DNA of 39,127 nt, taken from positions 1 to 39,127 of the forward strand of contig CADCIU010000027.1 of the NCBI GenBank assembly GCA_902801585.1, written 5' to 3'. This document shows positions 8,774 through 15,525 of this stretch, in pieces; position 1 is the stretch's first letter; every line of letters begins with the position of its first letter. This DNA comes from an uncultured Lachnospiraceae bacterium (GTDB lineage: Bacteria > Bacillota_A > Clostridia > Lachnospirales > Lachnospiraceae). The translations under genes were made by a program, and so were the position numbers. The notes below the pieces were generated by a model. It had not been told where the DNA came from, searched no databases, and was given only the letters and a program-made list of their open reading frames with translations.

Positions 8774-10885
8774 ATGGCAGCAGCACGCAGGCGTAAACAT
8801 AATCTTGTAATTGTGGAGTCTCCCGCCAAGGTCAAGACGATCAAGAAATTCCTGGGGAGCAATTACGAAGTGACGGCAAGTTACGGACATGTCAGAGACC
8901 TTCCCAAGAGCAGGATGGGGATCGATGTCGATCATGACTATGAGCCAAAATATATCACCATACGGGGAAAAGGAGAGCTCCTTGCGGACCTTCGCAAGAA
9001 GGTCAAGAAAGCAGACAGGATCTATCTTGCAACGGACCCTGACCGCGAGGGAGAAGCGATCTCATGGCATCTTGTGGCAGCGCTGAAGCTGGACGAAATG
9101 AAGGACAAAGAGGTGTACCGCATCACCTTCAATGAGATCACCAAGAAGGCGGTCACGGAATCACTGAAAAATGCCCGCAGCATCGACATGAATCTTGTCG
9201 ACGCACAGCAGACCAGAAGGATCCTGGACAGGGTCGTGGGATACAGGATCTCGCCCCTTCTGTGGGAGAAGGTCAAAAGAGGGCTCTCCGCAGGAAGAGT
9301 CCAATCCGTCGCACTTCGCATGATCGGCGACAGAGAAGAGGAGATCAGCGCATTTATTCCGCAGGAATACTGGACGCTGGACGCGCTCCTCAAAGCAGAA
9401 GGGATGAAGAAGCCTTTCACTGTGCACTATTACGGAAAAATCTCAGAGTCCGGAAAAGCGGTCAGGCAGGAATTGGAAAAGGAAGAGGACGCAAAGGCTG
9501 TCACCGATGCCCTTGAAGGGGCTTCTTTTAAGGTGACGGAAGTCAAGCGGTCCGAGAGGACCCGCAGACAGCCTCTGCCCTTTACGACATCGACACTGCA
9601 GCAGGAAGCAAGCCGCGCCTTGAATTTCTCCACTCAGAAAACTATGCGCATTGCACAGCAGCTCTATGAAGGCGTCGAGATCAAAGGGAGCGGCACAGCG
9701 GCTCTGATCACCTATCTCAGAACTGACAGCACCCGCATTTCCGATGAGGCGCAGGCATCATCAGCTGCATATATCAGCAGTCATTACGGAGAGGAATATC
9801 TCCTGAAACAGGAGAAGAATTCCAAGGCGGAAGGAAAGATCCAGGACGCCCATGAAGCGATCCGGCCTACCGATCCGGAATTCGTTCCCGCAGCGATCAA
9901 GGAATCGCTCTCAAGAGACCAGTTCAGGCTGTACCAGCTGATCTGGAAGCGCTTTTTGGCCAGCAGAATGAGCCCTGCCCGTTATGAGAACATGCAGGTA
10001 AAGATCACGGCGGCGGACAGCTATGTTTTTACAGCTTCCGCATCCAGGCTGCTCTTCGACGGATATCTGTGTGTCTACAACCAGGAAGAGGAAGAAAAGT
10101 CGGAAAATCTCTCCTTTGATCTCGATCGGGAAAGTGTACTGACGCTTCTTAATTTCGATCCGAAGCAGCACTTCACACAGCCCGCGCCGCATTATACGGA
10201 GGCTTCGCTCGTTAAGGCACTGGAGGAGCAGGGGATCGGGCGTCCCAGTACGTACGCCCCTACGATCACGACGATCCTGGCAAGGCACTACATCGTCAAA
10301 GAGGACAAGAACCTCTATATGACGGAACTTGGAGAAGTCGTCAATTCTATGATGAAGCGGGCATTTCCTTCGATCGTCGATCCGGCTTTTACGGCGCACA
10401 TGGAGGGCCTTCTCGACGGCGTTGCCGACGGAACCGTCAAGTGGAAGACTGTGATCGAGAATTTCTATCCGGATCTGGACGAAGCCGTCAAACAGGCGGA
10501 GATCGATCTTGAGAAGGTTAAGATCGCCGACGAAGTGACGGACGAAGTCTGCGAGAACTGCGGCAGGAATATGGTCATCAAGTACGGTCCTCACGGCAAG
10601 TTCCTTGCATGCCCGGGATTTCCGGACTGCCACAATACCAAGCCCTATTATGAGAAGATCGGTGTGATGTGTCCCAAATGCGGCAAGGATATTGTGGTCA
10701 AAAAGACGAAGAAGGGGCGCAAGTACTACGGATGCATGGGTAATCCTGAATGTGATTTCATGAGCTGGCAGAAGCCGTCCGACAAGAAATGTCCCAAATG
10801 CGGCGGAATGATGCTTGAAAAGGGAAGCAGGCTGGTCTGTGAGAACAGGGACTGCGGATATATGGAGAACCGGTCCGACGAATGA
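8774..10885 (+). CDS. topA: DNA topoisomerase I (type IA)
   Basis: 703 residues. It relaxes negative supercoils by single-strand passage. The Toprim domain is at the N-terminus ('LVIVESPAKVKTIKKFLG', then Asp88-Pro-Asp-Arg-Glu92 in 'ATDPDREGEAISWH'). Domain 'QTRRILDRVVGYRISPLLW' and 'GLSAGRVQSVALRM' follow, and the active-site Tyr is Tyr314 in 'LITYLRTDSTRIS'. The C-terminus carries three four-cysteine topoisomerase zinc fingers ('CENCGRN...CPGFPDC', 'CPKCGKD...CMGNPEC', 'CPKCGGM...CENRDC'). The Shine-Dalgarno is AAGAGGTAAAAATG. codY follows closely downstream, a pairing seen in other clostridia. Confidence 0.98.
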   Translation: MAAARRRKHNLVIVESPAKVKTIKKFLGSNYEVTASYGHVRDLPKSRMGIDVDHDYEPKYITIRGKGELLADLRKKVKKADRIYLATDPDREGEAISWHLVAALKLDEMKDKEVYRITFNEITKKAVTESLKNARSIDMNLVDAQQTRRILDRVVGYRISPLLWEKVKRGLSAGRVQSVALRMIGDREEEISAFIPQEYWTLDALLKAEGMKKPFTVHYYGKISESGKAVRQELEKEEDAKAVTDALEGASFKVTEVKRSERTRRQPLPFTTSTLQQEASRALNFSTQKTMRIAQQLYEGVEIKGSGTAALITYLRTDSTRISDEAQASSAAYISSHYGEEYLLKQEKNSKAEGKIQDAHEAIRPTDPEFVPAAIKESLSRDQFRLYQLIWKRFLASRMSPARYENMQVKITAADSYVFTASASRLLFDGYLCVYNQEEEEKSENLSFDLDRESVLTLLNFDPKQHFTQPAPHYTEASLVKALEEQGIGRPSTYAPTITTILARHYIVKEDKNLYMTELGEVVNSMMKRAFPSIVDPAFTAHMEGLLDGVADGTVKWKTVIENFYPDLDEAVKQAEIDLEKVKIADEVTDEVCENCGRNMVIKYGPHGKFLACPGFPDCHNTKPYYEKIGVMCPKCGKDIVVKKTKKGRKYYGCMGNPECDFMSWQKPSDKKCPKCGGMMLEKGSRLVCENRDCGYMENRSDE

Positions 10886-10930
10886 TCTTCGGACCAATGC
10901 TAATTGTATTGGGAAAGGCCAGGTGTAAAA

Positions 10931-11749
10931 TTGAACAGGTCTCAGACAATCGGAAATGTGAAGCTTTTGGACAATACCAGAAAAATTGAGAGGCTTCTGC
11001 ACAACAACGATACGGGGAAGGTCGTTTTTAATGATATCTGCAGGGTGATGAGCAATGTGCTCAAATCCAATATTCTTGTCATCAGCAAAAAGGGGAAGGT
11101 ACTGGGGTACGGCGAGTACAACGAGATACCGATCCTGAGTGAGCTGATCACGGACCAGGTGGGCACCTTTATCGATCCTGCTTTGAACGAGCGCTTTCTG
11201 GGCGTTCTCTCCACAAACGAGAACGTGAACCTCGGGACTCTCGGTTTTGTGAGAGAAGAGGACTGCAATAACGTGGGGATCATCGCACCCATCGAGATCG
11301 CCGGCGAGAGGCTGGGCACCGTCTTTATTTATAAAGACGGCCCCGGATTCGATATCGATGATATCATCCTGTGCGAGTACGGCACCACTGTTGTCGGATT
11401 GGAAATGCTCCGGGCTGTGACAGAGGAGACTGCGGAAGAGAACCGCAAGATCAATGTCGTGAAGTCGGCGATCAATACACTCAGTTATACCGAGATGCAC
11501 GCGATCGTGCACATATTCGAGGAGCTGAGCGGCATTGAGGGAATCCTGGTCGCGAGCAAGATCGCTGATAAAGCCGGGATCACAAGGAGCGTCGTTGTCA
11601 ATGCTCTCAGAAAATTCGAATCTGCCGGTGTCATCGAGTCGCGCTCCTCAGGCATGAAGGGAACATACATTAAGGTCCTCAATGACGCCATCTACGGCGA
11701 GCTCAAGGAGCTGAAAAAGCAGGTGGATCCCGAAAACCAGGGCATTTAA
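10931..11749 (+). CDS. codY: GTP-sensing global transcriptional regulator CodY
   Basis: 272 residues from a TTG start at 10931. I chose this TTG because CAGGTG lies at a proper distance upstream and because CodY normally starts a few residues before 'LLDNTRKIERLL'; another in-frame TTG at 10904 would add nine residues with no ribosome site. CodY binds GTP and branched-chain amino acids and represses nutrient-acquisition and amino-acid genes in rich conditions. The N-terminal GAF ligand domain spans about residues 1-155 ('VFNDICRVMSNVLKSNILVISKKGKVLGYG', 'NLGTLGF'). The C-terminal winged helix is clear: 'ASKIADKAGITRSVVVNALRKFESAGVIESRSSGMKGTYIKVLN'-type sequence. It lies 45 nt after topA. Confidence 0.96.
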   Translation: MNRSQTIGNVKLLDNTRKIERLLHNNDTGKVVFNDICRVMSNVLKSNILVISKKGKVLGYGEYNEIPILSELITDQVGTFIDPALNERFLGVLSTNENVNLGTLGFVREEDCNNVGIIAPIEIAGERLGTVFIYKDGPGFDIDDIILCEYGTTVVGLEMLRAVTEETAEENRKINVVKSAINTLSYTEMHAIVHIFEELSGIEGILVASKIADKAGITRSVVVNALRKFESAGVIESRSSGMKGTYIKVLNDAIYGELKELKKQVDPENQGI

Positions 11750-11790
11750 GATCATTATACTAATACAAAGAAAACTGCGGTATAAAACAC

Positions 11791-11819
11791 TTGTACATGC
11801 TGTCTAATTGTGATAAAAT
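11791..11819 (+). promoter_or_regulatory. SigA-type promoter of rpsB-tsf
   Basis: -35 TTGTAC (11791-11796), 17-nt spacer, -10 TAAAAT (11814-11819). The start codon of rpsB is about 140 nt downstream, leaving a long leader. Confidence 0.75.
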
Positions 11820-11825
11820 TTAAAT

Positions 11826-11959
11826 GTTGCGTTACAGTAAGCACGTATTTTCGGCAGATACCGGTGCTCTACCCGGGCTCTGACCCGGCAGGGTGGTAGC
11901 AGACCTTCATCACTGCATACGAAAATGCGGAAGAAAAAACCAAACACGGAGGAAAAGAA
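11826..11959 (+). promoter_or_regulatory. Structured 5' leader of rpsB, probable autoregulatory RNA
   Basis: The leader of about 134 nt can form a closing stem CGTATTTTCG (11844-11853) with CGAAAATGCG (11920-11929): nine Watson-Crick pairs and one G-U. It encloses an inner hairpin with CCGGG/CCCGG and flanking GCT..ACCC/GGGT..AGC pairings. Ribosomal protein S2 controls its own operon in several bacteria, so an S2-binding leader is a reasonable inference. I cannot match it to a named RNA family by eye. Confidence 0.5.
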
Positions 11960-12730
11960 ATGAGTGTTGTAACAATGAAACAGCTGCTTGAAGCAGGCGT
12001 ACACTTCGGTCACCAGACAAGACGCTGGAACCCCAAGATGGCTCCCTATATCTTCACTGAGAGAAACGGGATCCACATCATCGATCTTCAGAAGTCTGTC
12101 GTGAAAGTCGACGAGGCTTACAGAGCCGTATTTGAGATCGCTGAGCAGGGTGGTACCATCCTTTTCGTAGGAACCAAGAAGCAGGCACAGGACGCTGTCA
12201 GAACAGAGGCAGAGCGCTGCGGCATGTATTTCGTAAATGAGAGATGGCTGGGCGGCATGCTCACCAACTTCAAGACCATCCAGGGCAGGATCGAGCGCCT
12301 CAAGAAGATCGAGGCTATGTCTCAGGACGGCACATTCGACGTACTTCCCAAGAAGGAAGTTGCCAAGCTGAACAAGGAGTGGGAGAAGCTGGAGAAGAAC
12401 CTCGGCGGAATCAAAGAAATGACCCACATTCCGGATGCCATCTTCGTTATCGACCCCAAGAAGGAGAGAATCTGCGTAGCAGAGGCACATGCTCTGGGCA
12501 TTACCCTGATCGGTATCGGCGATACGAACTGCGATCCCGAAGAGCTTGATTACATCATCCCCGGCAACGACGACGCGATCCGCGCAGTCAAGCTTCTCTG
12601 CAGCAAGATGGCTGACGCTGTCATCGAGGCAAAGCAGGGTGAAGAGAATGTAGATACTTCAGAGCAGGAAGCACTGGCTCAGGAGTCCGCTGCGAGCGAA
12701 GCTGAGCAGGCAGAAGAGGGAACTCTGTAA
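11960..12730 (+). CDS. rpsB: 30S ribosomal protein S2
   Basis: 256 residues. S2 is a late-assembling protein of the small subunit, located between head and body and needed for S1 binding where S1 exists. The sequence begins '[45 protein letters not shown]', the S2 signature, and contains '[16 protein letters not shown]', '[14 protein letters not shown]' and '[24 protein letters not shown]'. The C-terminal 25 residues are an acidic, low-complexity tail. The Shine-Dalgarno is CGGAGGAAAAGAAATG. It is cotranscribed with tsf, 55 nt downstream, the near-universal arrangement. Confidence 0.99.
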   Translation: MSVVTMKQLLEAGVHFGHQTRRWNPKMAPYIFTERNGIHIIDLQKSVVKVDEAYRAVFEIAEQGGTILFVGTKKQAQDAVRTEAERCGMYFVNERWLGGMLTNFKTIQGRIERLKKIEAMSQDGTFDVLPKKEVAKLNKEWEKLEKNLGGIKEMTHIPDAIFVIDPKKERICVAEAHALGITLIGIGDTNCDPEELDYIIPGNDDAIRAVKLLCSKMADAVIEAKQGEENVDTSEQEALAQESAASEAEQAEEGTL

Positions 12731-12785
12731 TTCCCCGTTCGTTTCCACAAAAGATACATATTTGAAGGAATAGAGAGGTAAAGAA

Positions 12786-13742
12786 ATGGCAATTACAGCA
12801 GCACAGGTCAAACAGTTGAGAGAAGTTACAGGCGCAGGAATGATGGACTGCAAGAAGGCCCTCACTGAGACCAACGGCGATATGGACGCAGCAGTTGAGT
12901 TCCTCAGAAAGAAGGGACAGGCTAAGGCTGAAAAGAAAGCCAGCAGGATCGCAGCAGAAGGTATCTGCTACATCGCGCAGGACGGCGACAACAAGGCAGC
13001 AGTCGTTGAAGTAAACTCCGAGACAGACTTCGTTGCACAGAACGAGAAGTTCCGCACATACGTCGCTAAGGTCGCTCAGCAGGCTCTGAATACAGCCGCC
13101 GCGGACATCGACGCATTCATGGGCGAAGCATGGGCTGAGGACACAGCTAAGACCGTTAAGGATTCCCTCATTGATATGATCGCCGTGATCAGCGAGAAGC
13201 TGAGCATCCGCAGATTCAGAAAGATCGAAGAGACGGAAGGCTGCGTGGTCACATATCTCCACGGCCAGGGCAGGATCGGCGTTATCGTCGACGCCAAGAC
13301 AGATGTTGTCAATGCAGATGTTAAGACAGCTCTCACTAACGTAGCAATGCAAATCGCTGCTATGAATCCCAAGTACATCAGCCAGGCGGATATCCCGGAT
13401 GATTACAAAGAGCACGAGAAAGAGATCCTGCTCGCACAGGCGATCGAGGAGAACAACAAGCTTCCTGAGAACAAGAGAAAACCTGAGAACATCATCGAGA
13501 AGATGCTGATCGGCAGACTGAACAAGCAGTTCAAGGAAATCTGCCTGCTCGATCAGGTTTATGTCCGCGCAGAGGACGGCAAGCAGACAGTTGGTCAGTA
13601 TCTTGACCAGGTCAGCAAGGCCAACGGAACCAAGATCATCATCAAAGAGTTCGTACGTTTCGAGACCGGCGAAGGAATCGAGAAGAGACAGGACAACTTT
13701 GCTGAGGAAGTTATGGCTCAGGCCGGTGCCGCCGCGAAATAA
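12786..13742 (+). CDS. tsf: Elongation factor Ts
   Basis: 318 residues. EF-Ts is the nucleotide exchange factor of EF-Tu. It opens with the UBA-like domain 'ITAAQVKQLREVTGAGMMDCKKALTETNGDMDAAVEFLRKKG' and carries the core 'VNSETDFVAQNEKFRTYV' (the TDFV motif that contacts EF-Tu) and 'YLHGQGRIGVIV'. The C-terminal part has the second subdomain with 'LLDQVYVRAEDGKQTVGQYL'. The length is somewhat above the 280-295 aa of many species but the sequence is contiguous. GAGAGGTAAAGAAATG provides the ribosome site. A terminator 35 nt after the stop closes the rpsB-tsf operon. Confidence 0.99.
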   Translation: MAITAAQVKQLREVTGAGMMDCKKALTETNGDMDAAVEFLRKKGQAKAEKKASRIAAEGICYIAQDGDNKAAVVEVNSETDFVAQNEKFRTYVAKVAQQALNTAAADIDAFMGEAWAEDTAKTVKDSLIDMIAVISEKLSIRRFRKIEETEGCVVTYLHGQGRIGVIVDAKTDVVNADVKTALTNVAMQIAAMNPKYISQADIPDDYKEHEKEILLAQAIEENNKLPENKRKPENIIEKMLIGRLNKQFKEICLLDQVYVRAEDGKQTVGQYLDQVSKANGTKIIIKEFVRFETGEGIEKRQDNFAEEVMAQAGAAAK

Positions 13743-13776
13743 TTCCGGGCGTTTACCGATGAAATGAGAACACATG

Positions 13777-13823
13777 GGGGTACTGCAATGCAGATGATAT
13801 TCTGCTGTGCAGTACCTCTTTTT
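13777..13823 (+). terminator. Rho-independent terminator of rpsB-tsf
   Basis: GGTACTGCA (13779-13787) pairs with TGCAGTACC (13808-13816). An inner CAG/CTG pairing extends the stem, and it is followed by TCTTTTT. Confidence 0.9.
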
Positions 13824-13904
13824 ATTGAGCATAAGATCAGGCCGGGAACACAGCTGTCCAAATCCTGCTTTACCGGCCGCCGGTGCCAGGTTTGCGAAAA
13901 CGAG

Positions 13905-13948
13905 AGTTGCAAATTATTGTTTTGATTCGTGCAACTGTGTTGTATAAT
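13905..13948 (+). promoter_or_regulatory. Promoter of the mecA-like gene with a flanking inverted repeat
   Basis: A consensus -10 TATAAT lies at 13943-13948; the -35 is weak (TTGATT 13922-13927, 15-nt spacer, or TTTGAT with 16). The -35 is bracketed by a 7-bp inverted repeat, AGTTGCA (13905-13911) and TGCAACT (13930-13936), with an 18-nt gap. This could be an activator or repressor site. Confidence 0.5.
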
Positions 13949-13966
13949 GATAAATCAGAGGAAATC

Positions 13967-14011
13967 ATGCTTGCGTCATGCCCGTGGACAGGGCAGGAGA
14001 CAAGCGCCTGA
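13967..14011 (+). CDS. Possible leader peptide (14 aa) upstream of the mecA-like gene
   Basis: ATG at 13967 is preceded by AGAGGAAATC, a fair Shine-Dalgarno at normal spacing, and lies about 12 nt after the predicted transcription start. The peptide reads MLASCPWTGQETSA. The same bases can form a hairpin, with GCTTG/CAAGC as outer stem and TGCCC/GGGCA as inner stem, so translation and folding would compete. This is the pattern of an attenuation or translation-control leader. I know no described family for it. The coding call rests on the ribosome site, the position and the overlap with structure, not on conservation. Confidence 0.35.
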   Translation: MLASCPWTGQETSA

Positions 14012-14016
14012 GGAAG

Positions 14017-14052
14017 ATGCGCCCGGCGTGTCTCTATGGAGGAATACATTGA
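14017..14052 (+). CDS. Possible second leader peptide (11 aa) overlapping the mecA-like start
   Basis: ATG at 14017 opens an 11-codon frame (MRPACLYGGIH). Its TGA (14050-14052) overlaps the TTG start of the next gene (14049-14051), a layout typical of translational coupling. Its Shine-Dalgarno (GAGG) is only 3 nt from the ATG, which argues against efficient initiation. It may be chance. Confidence 0.2.
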   Translation: MRPACLYGGIH

Positions 14053-14705
14053 AGATCAGAAAGATCAATGATACGACAGTCAACTGCATTATCACGCAGG
14101 AAGATATGAAAAAGCACGGTATTCATATTGACGATTTCTTTGACCGCAAGAAAAATGCCGTGGAATTTATCAGGGGAATCATTCTCAAAGCGGTAAATTC
14201 AGCGGAACTGAACATCAAAAGCAGCTATACGGCCATGAAGATCTCAGTCCTTCCGGACAAGTCTGTGAGTCTTACGATCTCACAGGATCCGATCGAATCC
14301 GGCAGGATCAGGGAGACCAAAGAAGAGGCCATGCAAAGTGCAGGGATCATGACCGGCAGCCGTAAAAAAGCAGGTGCCGAAAGTTCGGATCCGGGAGTTG
14401 CAGCGGCCGGCATCTATATTTACGAGTTCGGCTCGATCCGGGAAATGCGCGCATGCTGCCGCATGCTCACGGGATGTGCCGGAATCGGGAGTTCGGTATA
14501 TTTTGTAAAAGAGACAGGACTCTACTACCTGATCCTCGAGAGAGAAGCTGAGACGGACGATCAGTATGACAGTTTTGTGCTCAAGGTGAGCGAGTTCGGA
14601 AAAATGGTCACCTGCGACGACAGGACATTTGCGTACCTTAAAGAACACAGCGAATGCATACTCAGAAGCCGCGCTGTACAGCAGATTTATGAGCTGTATA
14701 AGTGA
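14049..14705 (+). CDS. MecA-like adaptor protein (ClpC substrate adaptor family)
   Basis: 218 residues from a TTG start at 14049, chosen because GGAGGA (14038-14043) sits 5 nt upstream. The frame stays open back to 13929, but those codons do not resemble the family. N-terminal domain (1-80): 'KIRKINDTTVNCIITQEDMKKHGIHIDDFF', the substrate-binding part of MecA. A low-complexity linker (about 85-125) follows. The C-terminal domain (about 128-218) has 'YEFGSIREMRACCRMLTG', 'YFVKETGLYYLILER', 'LKVSEFGKMV' and a final aromatic helix, as in the ClpC-binding part. MecA delivers substrates to ClpCP. In clostridia the targets are unknown. It is followed closely by the pseudouridine synthase gene. Confidence 0.82.
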   Translation: MKIRKINDTTVNCIITQEDMKKHGIHIDDFFDRKKNAVEFIRGIILKAVNSAELNIKSSYTAMKISVLPDKSVSLTISQDPIESGRIRETKEEAMQSAGIMTGSRKKAGAESSDPGVAAAGIYIYEFGSIREMRACCRMLTGCAGIGSSVYFVKETGLYYLILEREAETDDQYDSFVLKVSEFGKMVTCDDRTFAYLKEHSECILRSRAVQQIYELYK

Positions 14706-14750
14706 CGGACGGGTTTGGAGATCCGCAGACTGCGGAATAAGAACAGTCAG

Positions 14751-15482
14751 ATGAATGAGAATCAAAAGACGGGAGTTCGTCTTAATCAGTATATAGCATC
14801 CTGCGGGATCTGCTCGCGAAGAGAAGCGGACCGACTGATCGAAGCGGACAGGGTGCGCGTGAACGGGCTGCCGGCGGTTTCCGGCATGCGTATCGAGGGA
14901 ACGGAAGAGGTCACTGTGGACGGCAAGCGTCTGAGGGGCCGTGTCAATCATATTGTGGTCGCGTATTATAAACCTGTCGGAGTGACCTGCACAGCCAGGG
15001 ATCCTCACGCCGGCAGAACGCTCGGTGAAGCCTTTTCCTTTCCTGTCAGATTGACTTATGCAGGCCGTCTGGACAGAGAATCGGAAGGGCTTCTTCTGAT
15101 GACCAATGACGGAGCGCTGATCGATGCGATGATGCGTGGAGCCAATGGTCATGAGAAAGAGTATATTGTGCGCGTAAAGAGCAGGATCTCAGATGCAGAT
15201 CTGGAGAGACTCAGAAAGGGGATCCGCCTGAAGGACCTGAATGTGACGACGCGTCCGTGTGAAGTGGAAAGACTCGGCGATCACACGTTCAGGATCATTC
15301 TGACCCAGGGTCTCAATCGCCAGATCAGAAGGATGTGCAAAGCGATCGGAAACGAAGTGAAGAAGCTTAAGAGGATCCGTGTCCTGAATATTGAGCTGGG
15401 CTCGATGAAGCCCGGGGAACAGAGGATCATCACGGGCGATGAGCTGGCGCAGCTTTACAGCATAGCCGGCAGATCGTCATAA
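14751..15482 (+). CDS. rRNA pseudouridine synthase, RsuA/RluB/RluF family, RluF-like
   Basis: 243 residues from ATG 14751; the frame also has a TTG at 14715, but neither has a strong ribosome site and the S4 domain starts at 'VRLNQYIASCGICSRREADRLIEADRVRVNG', close to the ATG. The catalytic domain shows 'YYKPVGVTCTA' and the signature 'YAGRLDRESEGLLLMTNDG' with the catalytic Asp. The late motif 'LTQGLNRQIRRMCKAIGNEVKKLKRIRV' has the Gly-Leu-Asn-Arg-Gln form typical of RluF rather than the Gly-Arg-Asn-Arg form of RluB. It isomerises uridine to pseudouridine in 23S rRNA. The exact target position is inferred only. Confidence 0.9.
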   Translation: MNENQKTGVRLNQYIASCGICSRREADRLIEADRVRVNGLPAVSGMRIEGTEEVTVDGKRLRGRVNHIVVAYYKPVGVTCTARDPHAGRTLGEAFSFPVRLTYAGRLDRESEGLLLMTNDGALIDAMMRGANGHEKEYIVRVKSRISDADLERLRKGIRLKDLNVTTRPCEVERLGDHTFRIILTQGLNRQIRRMCKAIGNEVKKLKRIRVLNIELGSMKPGEQRIITGDELAQLYSIAGRSS

Positions 15483-15525
15483 GCACACGGGAACGCTATT
15501 TAAGGCGCTTTGACTTGGGGGGAAG

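Noticed and set aside
9911..11512. 533-codon minus-strand open frame
   Set aside because: It is antisense to topA and codY, both unambiguous, and its translation shows no domain pattern.
12621..13832. 403-codon minus-strand open frame rich in Cys and Leu
   Set aside because: It is antisense to tsf and the end of rpsB and crosses their terminator.
13929..14048. N-terminal extension of the mecA-like protein to the first in-frame start
   Set aside because: The extra 40 residues would begin upstream of the predicted -10, do not resemble the MecA family, and the TTG at 14049 has a strong GGAGGA.
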